A DNA stretch of 64,000 bases from Jeongeupia sp. HS-3 (lineage in GTDB: Bacteria > Pseudomonadota > Gammaproteobacteria > Burkholderiales > Chitinibacteraceae). Below, piece after piece: positions 8,715 through 17,812 of the stretch (position 1 is the first letter of the stretch; each line of letters begins with the position of its first letter). The stretch spans positions 2,480,001 through 2,544,000 of the forward strand of contig NZ_AP024094.1 of assembly GCF_015140455.1 (NCBI RefSeq), written 5' to 3'. The position numbers and the translations under genes are program-made. The notes below the pieces were generated by a model. That model worked only from the letters and a program-made list of their open reading frames with translations. It had not been told where the DNA came from and searched no databases.

Positions 8715-9632
8715 TCAGTCCTGCGGGCCCTTGCGGCCATAGAGATCAGCCTCGCCCAAGGGCCGGGTCTTGAAACGCCGGTGCAGCCAGAAGTACTGCG
8801 CCGGCACATCACGTACCCGCTCCTCGATGAAGGCATTCATCCGCAAGGTGTCGGCTTCGACATCGTCACTCGGGAAATCGTCCCACGCCGGGTAGTAGCG
8901 GGTGACGAAATGATTGCCTTCCAGCGTCGTCACCATCGGTACGACGACGGCCTTACCGAGTTGCGCCAGCCGCGCCAGCGCCGGCACGGTCGCGGTCTGG
9001 ATGCCGAAGAAAGGCACGAAGATCGACTCCTTGCGCCCCAGATCCTGATCCGGCAGGTAATACAGCGGTGCGCCCTGCTTCAGCGCCTTGACGATGGGCC
9101 GGATGCCGTCGGTGCGGCGAATCAGCAAGGGTGCGCCAAAGCGCGAGCGGCCGAGGTGCAACAACTGGTCGAACGGATTTTCGTGCGTCGACGTATAGAC
9201 GCTCGCACCCCAATGGTCGGCGGTATGCAGGATGCCGCCGTAGTCGAGGCCGAGAAAGTGCGGTGCCAGCAGGATCACCGGCCGGTCTTTCACCGCCAGA
9301 TAATGCGCGTAGCCCTCGCGCCGCACCAACTGGCGCACCAGTTTTTCCGGGCCGAACCACAATTTGCCGTAGACCAGAATACAGCTGCAAAACACCCGGT
9401 AATGGGTGCGCAGCGTAGCGCGACGGCGCGATTCCGGCCAGGCGGGGAAGCACAGCCGCAGATTGGTCAGCCCGATCTTGCGGCGGCCCGGCATCAGCCA
9501 ATACAGCAAGAAGCCCAGCGCGCCGCCCAACAGCCGCAGCAGCGGCATCGGTAGCCAGCGCAGCAGCCAGAACGGCACCGCCAGCAGCTTGGCCGACGGC
9601 GACAAGGTCTGCCAGCTTGTCGGCTCGCTCAT
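8715..9632 (-). CDS. Lysophospholipid/lipid A acyltransferase (LpxL/HtrB family)
   Basis: 305-aa inner-membrane acyltransferase of the late lipid A family, with an N-terminal hydrophobic anchor (LLAVPFWLLRWLPMPLL). The HX4D catalytic motif is HFLGLD, followed by the family blocks YYLPDQDLG and VPFFG. It should add a secondary acyl chain to a lipid A precursor. Its start overlaps the end of the next upstream gene by 4 nt (ATGA), so the two acyltransferases form an operon. Substrate and chain length cannot be read from sequence. Confidence 0.88.
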   Translation of the reverse strand: MSEPTSWQTLSPSAKLLAVPFWLLRWLPMPLLRLLGGALGFLLYWLMPGRRKIGLTNLRLCFPAWPESRRRATLRTHYRVFCSCILVYGKLWFGPEKLVRQLVRREGYAHYLAVKDRPVILLAPHFLGLDYGGILHTADHWGASVYTSTHENPFDQLLHLGRSRFGAPLLIRRTDGIRPIVKALKQGAPLYYLPDQDLGRKESIFVPFFGIQTATVPALARLAQLGKAVVVPMVTTLEGNHFVTRYYPAWDDFPSDDVEADTLRMNAFIEERVRDVPAQYFWLHRRFKTRPLGEADLYGRKGPQD

Positions 9633-10504
9633 GCTTTTTCCTCGTCAGGCCCGGGCGCACCGGCCGGGCGCTTGTAACGGTTGTAGCTCCACAGATACTG
9701 CGATGGCGCCCGCGCGACCAGGGCCTCGACCGCCGTATTGACGGTGCTGGCATCGGCGAGCGGATCGCCGCTCAGCGGCGGCAGCGGCTCGACGTGCATC
9801 CGGTAACCGCGCCCCCAGGAAAGCCGCTCGGCAAAACACATCAGCACCGTGGCGTCGAACTGGCGTGCCAATCTAGGCAGCAAGGTCATCGTGTACGCCG
9901 GTTTGCCGAAAAACGGCGCCCATACGCCATCGCCGGCGCCGGGGGCCTGGTCGGGCAGCATATAGGCGGTCTGGCCGGCCTTGAGCGTTTTCAGCAGCAG
10001 CCGCACCCCCTTGGCATTGGCCGGCGCCGCCAGCGCATTCCCGCGGTTGCGCGATTCCAGCATCAGCGGTTCGAGCGCGCTGATTTTCGGTGGCCGGTAC
10101 AGCGCCGCCATTTGCCGTGGCATCCGCATCACCAGATAGGCGCCGCACGCCTCGATCGCGCCAAGGTGCGGCGAGACGAACAGGATCGGCTTCGGGCTCG
10201 CCAGCGCGGCCTCGACGTGTTCCCAGCCACGGCGCTCGATCACGAGCTGGGCGACCTTTTCGGCCGGGCGCAGCCAGTGCACCAGCATCTCGGCGCCGGC
10301 GCGGCCGTGCTGCACAATACTTGAGCGCAGCAATCGGCTATAATCGGCGTCATTTTTCGCAAGTCCGGACTGGCGCAGATTCGCCGCCAGCCGCTGCCGG
10401 TAAGTCGAATCCGCCATCCAGACCAGCCAGCCCATGACGGTGCCCAAGCCGTGATAAAACCATAGCGGCAGCCAGGCGAAGGGGCGAAGCAATCCAAGCA
10501 ACAT
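9629..10504 (-). CDS. Second LpxL/HtrB-family acyltransferase with HX4E motif
   Basis: 291-aa paralogue of the downstream acyltransferase. It has the same layout: N-terminal membrane anchor, PHLGAIE in the catalytic position, YMLPDQAPG and APFFG. The aspartate of HX4D is replaced by glutamate here; HX4(D/E) is accepted in the wider family. It begins 80 nt from metK, which is divergently transcribed. A two-gene set would let the cell add two secondary acyl chains, which is an inference. Confidence 0.85.
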   Translation of the reverse strand: MLLGLLRPFAWLPLWFYHGLGTVMGWLVWMADSTYRQRLAANLRQSGLAKNDADYSRLLRSSIVQHGRAGAEMLVHWLRPAEKVAQLVIERRGWEHVEAALASPKPILFVSPHLGAIEACGAYLVMRMPRQMAALYRPPKISALEPLMLESRNRGNALAAPANAKGVRLLLKTLKAGQTAYMLPDQAPGAGDGVWAPFFGKPAYTMTLLPRLARQFDATVLMCFAERLSWGRGYRMHVEPLPPLSGDPLADASTVNTAVEALVARAPSQYLWSYNRYKRPAGAPGPDEEKA

Positions 10505-10584
10505 GACGTTTCCATTGATGATCTGCGGTAGCGATTTTATCGGCTTTGCCGCGCGCCCGACATGACTTAGGAGCCCAGAGCCCC

Positions 10585-11751
<1,167 letters not shown>

Positions 11752-11770
11752 CCCAGCCTTGCACTGACAG

Positions 11771-11800
11771 AAACGGGATGGCTGAGCCATCCCGTTTTTT
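11771..11800 (+). terminator. Intrinsic terminator of metK
   Basis: A perfect 12-bp stem (AAACGGGATGGC / GCCATCCCGTTT) with a TGA loop starts 20 nt after the metK stop and runs into a T tract. Confidence 0.92.
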
Positions 11801-11957
11801 CGTCTGCCCGCCCCATTGCGAGCCCCTGTGCACAACAAGCCGGATCGATGCGCCCGCAAGCGCGATCAGGCGCGGCAAAGGTAGCAGAGCCATAATCGGC
11901 TCTCCGTGTGACCTAGAGCCCCGAGATGCGCCCCTTTCCTTACCGACGATCCACGCC

Positions 11958-13340
11958 ATGACCGGCTGGTTGACGGCGATGTTTGCAGCCGTGGTATCCG
12001 GCATGGCGATACGCCGTGGCTGGGGATTGCGACCGGTCTGGTGGCTGGCGTGGCTGGCCCCGCTTCCCTTGTTGCTGCTCGCAGCGACGACACCTCTATG
12101 GCAACTGGGCATCGTCGCCCTGCTCGCCGGGCTGATTGGCTACGGTGGCAACTTCAGTTACTTTCGCACGATCATGCCGCTGGGTACGGCACTGACAACG
12201 GTGATGATGCTGGCCTGCGGCCTCGCGCTGCTGCTGCTTGCCCAGCAGATACTGTCCGCCGCCTTGCCTGCACCGCTGGCCGTTTTCGCTTGGCCACTGG
12301 CACTGGTTTCACTTGAAGCCACCGTCGCCCGACTCTCTCCGCACGGCGATGCGGTCACGCTGGCAACCACACAGGCCGATCTGACCCCGCTGGTACAGAT
12401 CGCCGCAGTGTTCGGACTGCGCGGCATCGTTTTTGCGCTAGGACTCGGTTCCGCTTGGCTTGCGCTGCTGCTCCAAGTCATCTGGCACGGGGATCAAGAC
12501 CAGATACCGGCCCTGTGCATTCCCCCGCTCATGCTGGTGACCGCCTTCGCTTACGGCATGACCCGACTGCGGCGGCCTGCGGCAACGGCGGCCACCACCG
12601 TCACACTCGCGGTGCGGGACATCGATAACCCCGCCGATGCGGCGAGTCGCACCCAGCTGCTGGCTGCATACACCCACGCGCTCACCAATACCCCGATGCA
12701 TGGCCTGATCGTGCTACCGGAAAAACTGCTGCTGAGCGATACCGACGCCGACCAGGCGTTCCGGTCGTTGGCACGGTCCCGTCACAGCACGGTGGTGGTC
12801 GGATTCGAACACGCACAGGACAACGGCTTGCACAATATCGCCCGCGTCTATCAAGCGGATGGCAGCACGACCGATTACGCCAAGCGCTGTCTGGTGCCCG
12901 GCTGGGAAGACGGCTTGGTTGCCGGCAAGCGGCCCGTCGTCTCGCCCAGCCCACAGGGACAGATTGCACTCGCCGTCTGCCGCGACCTGTTTTTCGCTAC
13001 CAGCACCCGAGACTACGCGCCACCGGCGGCGGAGGCACTGGTGGTGCCGGCTTGGGATTTCGGCGGTGATGGCTGGGTGCGATCCCGTCTCGCGGTGTTG
13101 CGCGGCGTCGAATGCGGCTTGCCGGTGCTACGTAGCGCGCGCAATGGTCTGCTGACGATCAGCGATCCATATGGCCGCATCATTGCCGAAGCCCCCAGCA
13201 ATCCGGAAATGGCGATCGTCAGCTCACCACTGCCTGCATCACTGGCCATACCCACCGCCTACACACGCTGGGGGCGCCATTTCGAATGGCTTTGCCTGCT
13301 GCTCACCGCCGGACTGCTCGTCGCCGGCTTGCAGCATTAA
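11958..13340 (+). CDS. Lnt-like membrane protein with carbon-nitrogen hydrolase domain
   Basis: 460 aa. The first ~200 residues hold about six membrane segments; the rest is a nitrilase-fold domain. Candidate triad residues are Glu in VLPEKLL, Lys in YAKRCLVPGWED and Cys in AVCRDLFF, the arrangement of apolipoprotein N-acyltransferase. The final hydrophobic segment (WLCLLLTAGLLVAG) is also Lnt-like. Sequence is divergent from canonical Lnt, so it may be an Lnt paralogue with another acyl acceptor. I chose ATG 11958, where the hydrophobic N terminus begins; the frame is open further upstream inside metK but that part looks non-coding. It converges with the CDF gene and overlaps it by 4 nt. Confidence 0.72.
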   Translation: MTGWLTAMFAAVVSGMAIRRGWGLRPVWWLAWLAPLPLLLLAATTPLWQLGIVALLAGLIGYGGNFSYFRTIMPLGTALTTVMMLACGLALLLLAQQILSAALPAPLAVFAWPLALVSLEATVARLSPHGDAVTLATTQADLTPLVQIAAVFGLRGIVFALGLGSAWLALLLQVIWHGDQDQIPALCIPPLMLVTAFAYGMTRLRRPAATAATTVTLAVRDIDNPADAASRTQLLAAYTHALTNTPMHGLIVLPEKLLLSDTDADQAFRSLARSRHSTVVVGFEHAQDNGLHNIARVYQADGSTTDYAKRCLVPGWEDGLVAGKRPVVSPSPQGQIALAVCRDLFFATSTRDYAPPAAEALVVPAWDFGGDGWVRSRLAVLRGVECGLPVLRSARNGLLTISDPYGRIIAEAPSNPEMAIVSSPLPASLAIPTAYTRWGRHFEWLCLLLTAGLLVAGLQH

Positions 13341-14263
13341 GCGATCGGGTCCGTTTCGGCCGGGTCGACATGCGTCATCACATCGAGCACCGGCAGCGCC
13401 GCCATCACCCGCTCGCGCACCGCAACGGCGATCGCGTGGCCGGCGGTGACGGTGATCGTGCCGTCGATTTCGAGGTGCACGTCGACCAGGATCATGTCGC
13501 CCATCTTGCGCGTGCGCAGGTCGTGCACCCCCTGCACGCCGGGCGTCGCGGCGATGATCGTACGGATATGTTCGATGTCGTCCTCGTCGGCGGCGTGATC
13601 CATCAGTTCGTGCAGCGCGCGCCACGCGAAGGTCCAGCCCATGCGGCCGACCATGAAGCCGACGATCAGCGCGGCGATCGGGTCGAGGATGGTCAGGCCG
13701 GCCAGATTACCGACGATGCCGATCGCGACGACCAGCGACGACGCCGCGTCCGAGCGCGCATGCCAGGCGTTCGCGGCCAGCAGGCTCGAGCGCACCCGTT
13801 TGGCGACGGCGAGCATGTAGCGAAACAGCAGCTCCTTGGCGCCGAGCGCGCCGAGCGCGACCCATAGCGCGACCAGATGCACCTGCGGAATCAGCGCCGG
13901 CGTCTGCAACTTCTGCAACGCCGACCACAGCATGCCGACGCCGACCGCCAGCATCAGCAGGCCGATGACGAAGGAAGCGGCATTCTCGTAACGCTGATGG
14001 CCGTACTGGTGATCGGCATCGGGCGCCTTGCGGCTGTGGCGGTTGGCGAACAGCACGACGAAATCCGACACCAGATCCGACAGCGAATGCAGGCCGTCGG
14101 CGATCAGGCCCTGCGAGTGCGCGAAGATGCCGACGACGATCTGGCAGATCGTCAGGCCGATATTGACGACCACGCTGACCAGCGTGCTGCGCTTGGCCGC
14201 CCGGCCGGTCGGGTCTAGATGTTCACGGCTGCGTGTATCGGGGGAGTCGGGGTGGTAGCTCAT
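13337..14263 (-). CDS. Cation diffusion facilitator family transporter
   Basis: 308-aa CDF protein, a proton-driven divalent metal exporter with six membrane helices and a C-terminal cytoplasmic dimerisation domain. Metal-site motifs HSLSDLVSD (helix II) and HARSDAASS (helix V) are present. The cytoplasmic tail carries [20 protein letters not shown]. Its ATG overlaps the speD TGA, so it is translationally coupled to the polyamine operon. Zn or Fe/Mn specificity cannot be decided from what I can see. Confidence 0.88.
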   Translation of the reverse strand: MSYHPDSPDTRSREHLDPTGRAAKRSTLVSVVVNIGLTICQIVVGIFAHSQGLIADGLHSLSDLVSDFVVLFANRHSRKAPDADHQYGHQRYENAASFVIGLLMLAVGVGMLWSALQKLQTPALIPQVHLVALWVALGALGAKELLFRYMLAVAKRVRSSLLAANAWHARSDAASSLVVAIGIVGNLAGLTILDPIAALIVGFMVGRMGWTFAWRALHELMDHAADEDDIEHIRTIIAATPGVQGVHDLRTRKMGDMILVDVHLEIDGTITVTAGHAIAVAVRERVMAALPVLDVMTHVDPAETDPIA

Positions 14264-14661
14264 GCCGGCATTATCCGCGCTGCGCCGTCAGCCTGGGCAT
14301 GATCAGACACAAAGCCGGCGGTTTGGCCGCGCGGCGTATCGTGCCGCACGCATGAGCGCGGCGCGAAATGCGCCTCCAGGCTCGCCAGCGCCCGTTCGGG
14401 CTTGGCGTCGCCGCACATGAACACATCGACGGCGGCAAAGCCGTGCTCGGGCCAGGTGTGGATGCTGATATGCGACTCCATCAGCAGCAGTACGCCGGTG
14501 ACGCCCTGCCCGGCGCCAAACGGATGGACGTGGCCGAACAGCACCGTTGCACCCGCCGCCGCCGCAGCTGCGTGCAGCGCTGCGGTGATTGCGGTGGCTT
14601 CGCTGAGTCGTTCCGGCGCGATGCCTTCCAGATCGGCGAGCAGATGCCGGCCGATGCTCAC
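14260..14661 (-). CDS. speD: S-adenosylmethionine decarboxylase, prokaryotic type
   Basis: 133-aa proenzyme that makes decarboxylated SAM, the aminopropyl donor for spermidine. The self-cleavage site is Ser63 in [11 protein letters not shown], and the conserved GHVHPFG and CGD elements are present. It starts with GTG (GTGAGC), overlapping the stop of the small upstream gene. Its place beside DUF4178, SPFH and DUF350 genes and a membrane aminopropyltransferase resembles the SpeD2/SpeE2 set of Pseudomonas (PA4773/PA4774), linked there to surface-associated spermidine. Confidence 0.92.
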   Translation of the reverse strand: MSIGRHLLADLEGIAPERLSEATAITAALHAAAAAAGATVLFGHVHPFGAGQGVTGVLLLMESHISIHTWPEHGFAAVDVFMCGDAKPERALASLEAHFAPRSCVRHDTPRGQTAGFVSDHAQADGAARIMPA

Positions 14662-14813
14662 TTGTGGCCGCCGCTATACGACGAGCCACCGCCGTAATAA
14701 GCGCCGCCCCAGCCGCGCGAACTGCGGCCACCCTCGTCGGTCTGCGACAGGTTGAGCATCGTGGAAACGGCGATGACGACGAGGCAATACAGCAGGTAGG
14801 GAAAGCGTTGCAT
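14658..14813 (-). CDS. 51-aa membrane peptide of the polyamine cassette
   Basis: Short gene reading [20 protein letters not shown], then a polar linker and a Gly/Ser/Tyr-rich tail ([19 protein letters not shown]). One N-terminal membrane segment is clear. It lies 3 nt after the DUF4178 stop and its TGA overlaps the speD GTG, so it fills the gap between two co-transcribed genes exactly. This spacing and the composition support a real gene. No function is known to me. Confidence 0.7.
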   Translation of the reverse strand: MQRFPYLLYCLVVIAVSTMLNLSQTDEGGRSSRGWGGAYYGGGSSYSGGHK

Positions 14814-14816
14814 GAG

Positions 14817-16277
14817 CTAGCCGTTGAAGTCCTGGTTGGCCGGAATCCAGATCAGCACCATGGCGATGAAGGCCACCAGCAAGACGTCGAAGTCCAGGCC
14901 GGAGGCAAACCAGATCGGTACATTGAACAGCAGCATGGCGCCCATTGCAAAAATCGCTGGCCCGCGCAGCGAGGTGCGTTCGCCCGACAACCTCATCGCC
15001 GGCGCGGCGGCGGCCAGGGCCGGCTTGTTGAACCATTGGCCGACGAGCTGCGCCGAGACGCGTTCGCTGCGCGACCAGCCCATCTCGCTCGCGCTCGATT
15101 CGCGCGTCAGCTTGACGCCGTTGCGCTCGTAATCGGCAATCTGCGTGCGGTCGCCGACGGCGACGCGCCAGTTGAAGGCTCCGGCGGCGTAGCTGACTGC
15201 GGCGGTGTAATCGTAGAGATGGCGGAAAATCTCGCCCTTGTAGCTGGCTTGCTCGCTGCTGGCGGTTTCGGGCCAGATGTCGAGCACGCGCACCTTGTCC
15301 CAGCCATCGTCGCTTTCAACCAGCCACTGCAGGCCTCCGCTGGGGTGGTGGAGCAGGTATTCGGTCCAGCTCGACGCCACCTCATCGACTTCGCGGGCGC
15401 GCAACAGCCCGATCACCGACCACTTGCGGCCGTCGATCATGCCGACGTCGCCAATCGACAGCGTCGTCACCACCCTGGCCAGTTCGGCGTGTTTGGCGAT
15501 CAGCGTGGCGGTATCGGCGCTGCAATCGACCTCGGCGTGGCAGGCCGGGCACACCAGTTGCGGCGCGACCCCGGCCGGAAAATCCAGCGGGCTGCCGCAG
15601 CTCGGGCAGGCCAAGGTTTGCGGCGTGCCGCGCAAGCGCCCGGCGGCGGCAACGATGGCGTCGTCGTCGCGCAGCAACTGCATCGCCAGCGTGTCCAGCG
15701 GCGCGGCAGTGCCGACGTAGACCTGCGGTTCGGCATCGGAATAATCAAGCGTCAGGAAACGTTCGCGGCAGCGCGCATCGGCGACCTTTGCTTCCCAGCC
15801 ATCGCCAACGACAAACGGCAGCTCGCCCTGACCCCCGGTGCAGCGGGCGCTGCGAATGTCGGACGTCGTGTAGCTGTTGCCGCCGTAACGGTAGATTGCG
15901 CCAACGCGCAGGTTCTCAAACGCCGGGATATCGGTCGCGTCGCTAACCGCCAGCGTGAATACATACTGGCCGCCGGCTTCGGCCAGCCAGCCGGCGCTGC
16001 CGTCGTCGAACAGCGCGTACCACTCGTTCCAGTAACCGGCGTCGTAACGCAGCTGGATGCGGCCAACGAGCGCGAAGTGCCGGCCCAGATACACGCCGCT
16101 GCTGCCGATCTGCAGCGGCGATGCGTCTTCGAGCACATTCGACAGCTTGCCCTGCTCGCGCACGGCGTCCGCATCGCGCAGCACCACGGTGCGGCAGTAC
16201 TCGCACACGGCCATCACCGAGATGGTCGAACGGAAAACGACCTCGGCACCGCATGAAGGGCAAGCGACGCGATACAT
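14817..16277 (-). CDS. DUF4178 protein with two zinc ribbons and C-terminal membrane segments
   Basis: 486 aa. Zinc ribbon one uses Cys6, Cys9, Cys25 and Cys28 (CPSC...CEYC). A DUF4178-type beta-rich domain follows (YNEWYALFDDG-like block WNEWYALFDDGSAGWL). A second ribbon (CPSC...CPAC) near residues 225-255 precedes another DUF4178-like block (WTEYLLHHPSGGLQWLV). Two hydrophobic segments end the protein. The start overlaps the SPFH gene stop (TGATG). Enzymatic activity is not known. The position suggests a cytosolic or membrane-side partner of the SPFH and DUF350 proteins. Confidence 0.85.
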   Translation of the reverse strand: MYRVACPSCGAEVVFRSTISVMAVCEYCRTVVLRDADAVREQGKLSNVLEDASPLQIGSSGVYLGRHFALVGRIQLRYDAGYWNEWYALFDDGSAGWLAEAGGQYVFTLAVSDATDIPAFENLRVGAIYRYGGNSYTTSDIRSARCTGGQGELPFVVGDGWEAKVADARCRERFLTLDYSDAEPQVYVGTAAPLDTLAMQLLRDDDAIVAAAGRLRGTPQTLACPSCGSPLDFPAGVAPQLVCPACHAEVDCSADTATLIAKHAELARVVTTLSIGDVGMIDGRKWSVIGLLRAREVDEVASSWTEYLLHHPSGGLQWLVESDDGWDKVRVLDIWPETASSEQASYKGEIFRHLYDYTAAVSYAAGAFNWRVAVGDRTQIADYERNGVKLTRESSASEMGWSRSERVSAQLVGQWFNKPALAAAAPAMRLSGERTSLRGPAIFAMGAMLLFNVPIWFASGLDFDVLLVAFIAMVLIWIPANQDFNG

Positions 16278-17320
16278 CAGCCGATCAGCTTCTTCAGCAC
16301 TTCGGCCTTGGCGCTGTCGTAATCGGCCGGCGAAATCAGCCCCTGATCGAGCAGGCCCTTGAGTTTGGCGAGCTTGGTTTGCGCATCATCGGCCGCAGCC
16401 CCCACCGCAACACTGGAGGTAACGCCTGCGGTGACCGGGGCCACTGGCGCGGCCGGATTGAGCGCACCGCGCATCGCGTCGCTCATCGCCTGGCCGATGC
16501 CGACGCCGGCGCCGAGCCCGGCACCGATGCCGGCCAAGCCGCCCTCGTTCTGCGCCGCCAGCGGAATCGCCTGCGCGGTCTGGTACTGGGTGAACTTGTG
16601 CAGATCGCCGACCATGCCCATGCTGATCCGGGTGTCGATCGCCTTCTGCAGCTCTTCGGGCAGCGAAACATTCTCGACGGCGAAATTGTCGAGTTCGAGA
16701 CCGTATTGCGCGAACGTCGGCACCAAGGCTTCGGCAATCTTCTGCCCCATCAGCGCCTGATTGGCGGCCATGTCGAGGAAGGGAATGCCGCTGCCGCCGA
16801 GCGTGCTGGTCATCGTCGAAACAACGAGGTTGCGCAACTGCGTTTCGAGTTCATCGCGCGTGTATTGCTCGCGCGTGCCGCTGATCGCGGTGAAGAACAG
16901 CTTCGGGTCGATGAGCTTGTACGAATAGATGCCGAACGCGCGCATGCGCACCATGCCGAAATCGGCGTCGCGAATGGTGATCGGCTGCGGCGTGCCCCAC
17001 TTGCGGCCAAGCTGGACGCGGGTGCTGAAGAAGTAGACGTCGCTTTTGAATGGCGATTCGAACAGCTTGTCCCAGTTCTTCAGATAGGTCAGCACCGGCA
17101 AGGTCTGGGTCGTCAGCTTGAACATCCCCGGTGCGAACACGTCGGCGATCTGGCCTTCGTTGATGAACACCGCTTGCTGCGATTCGCGCACCGTCAGGCT
17201 GGCGCCGTACTGGATTTCGAAATCCGTCATCGGGAAACGCCAGGCCAGCACACCGTCGCTGTCCTCGTTCCACTGCAGGATGTCGATAAACTGCTTCTTG
17301 ATGAATGAGCCCAGAGACAT
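16277..17320 (-). CDS. SPFH/Band-7 domain protein with C-terminal SHOCT motif (virion core-like family)
   Basis: 347 aa of the YdjI/virion-core-protein-like SPFH family. The N-terminal SPFH region spans roughly residues 20-220 (ESQQAVFINEGQIADVFAPG). A Gly/Ala-rich linker (GIGAGLGAGVGIGQAMSDAM) follows. The tail KLKGLLDQGLISPADYDSAK is a typical SHOCT motif that often mediates oligomer or membrane contacts. SPFH proteins build membrane-associated rings. It lies 30 nt after the DUF350 gene in the same operon. Confidence 0.85.
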   Translation of the reverse strand: MSLGSFIKKQFIDILQWNEDSDGVLAWRFPMTDFEIQYGASLTVRESQQAVFINEGQIADVFAPGMFKLTTQTLPVLTYLKNWDKLFESPFKSDVYFFSTRVQLGRKWGTPQPITIRDADFGMVRMRAFGIYSYKLIDPKLFFTAISGTREQYTRDELETQLRNLVVSTMTSTLGGSGIPFLDMAANQALMGQKIAEALVPTFAQYGLELDNFAVENVSLPEELQKAIDTRISMGMVGDLHKFTQYQTAQAIPLAAQNEGGLAGIGAGLGAGVGIGQAMSDAMRGALNPAAPVAPVTAGVTSSVAVGAAADDAQTKLAKLKGLLDQGLISPADYDSAKAEVLKKLIG

Positions 17321-17350
17321 GGTCAGACCTCGCTAAACGGTAGCTATGAA

Positions 17351-17737
17351 TTAAGACAGGCAGGCGGCGTTGATCACCCCGACGACCAGCGACACGGTGC
17401 CCATCAGCGCGCCCATCGCCACATTGTTCTCGATCAGCGCCTGATTCATCTGCGGCAACAGCCGCGAGAGCAGCGCATACGCCAGCAGCTGCACCAGCAT
17501 CGCCGTGGCCGCCCACAGCAGGAACATCGGGTAACTGGCGTGGATGATCGCGCTGGCCGCGAGTGTCAGCGAAAAACCCAGCAGCGCGCCGCCGAACGAC
17601 AGCGCCGCGGCAAGGCAGCCCTGGCGGATCAGCGCGATCTCGGCGAACGGCGTCACGCGGGTATAGATCGCCGCAAACACGGCAACCAGCGCCAGGCCCG
17701 AGAGCAGATAGATCAAATAGGTGTACAGCGGTAGCAT
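17351..17737 (-). CDS. DUF350 (YjfL-like) membrane protein
   Basis: 128-aa protein with four predicted membrane helices, matching the DUF350/YjfL family. It is the first gene of the minus-strand operon. The next gene on the other side is the divergent membrane aminopropyltransferase. Function is unknown; the family recurs next to polyamine-related, PspA and SPFH genes, which suggests an envelope-stress role. Confidence 0.82.
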   Translation of the reverse strand: MLPLYTYLIYLLSGLALVAVFAAIYTRVTPFAEIALIRQGCLAAALSFGGALLGFSLTLAASAIIHASYPMFLLWAATAMLVQLLAYALLSRLLPQMNQALIENNVAMGALMGTVSLVVGVINAACLS

Positions 17738-17812
17738 GCCGGCATCCTTGCTGAATCAGGCGTGAAGTTTACGTCAAACAAAAGCATTTAATCATCACTC
17801 CGGGTTGTTGCC
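17738..17812. promoter_or_regulatory. Divergent promoter region of the polyamine cassette
   Basis: 75 bp separate the DUF350 operon (minus) from the aminopropyltransferase gene (plus). The stretch is AT-richer than the coding sequence on each side (for example ACAAAAGCATTTAATCATC). No clear operator or riboswitch was found. Shared control of both arms is inferred from the geometry. Confidence 0.45.

Noticed and set aside
14664-16256. 530-codon plus-strand frame opposite DUF4178
   Set aside because: It has shadow-type composition, while the minus strand carries paired zinc ribbons and overlapping operon starts.
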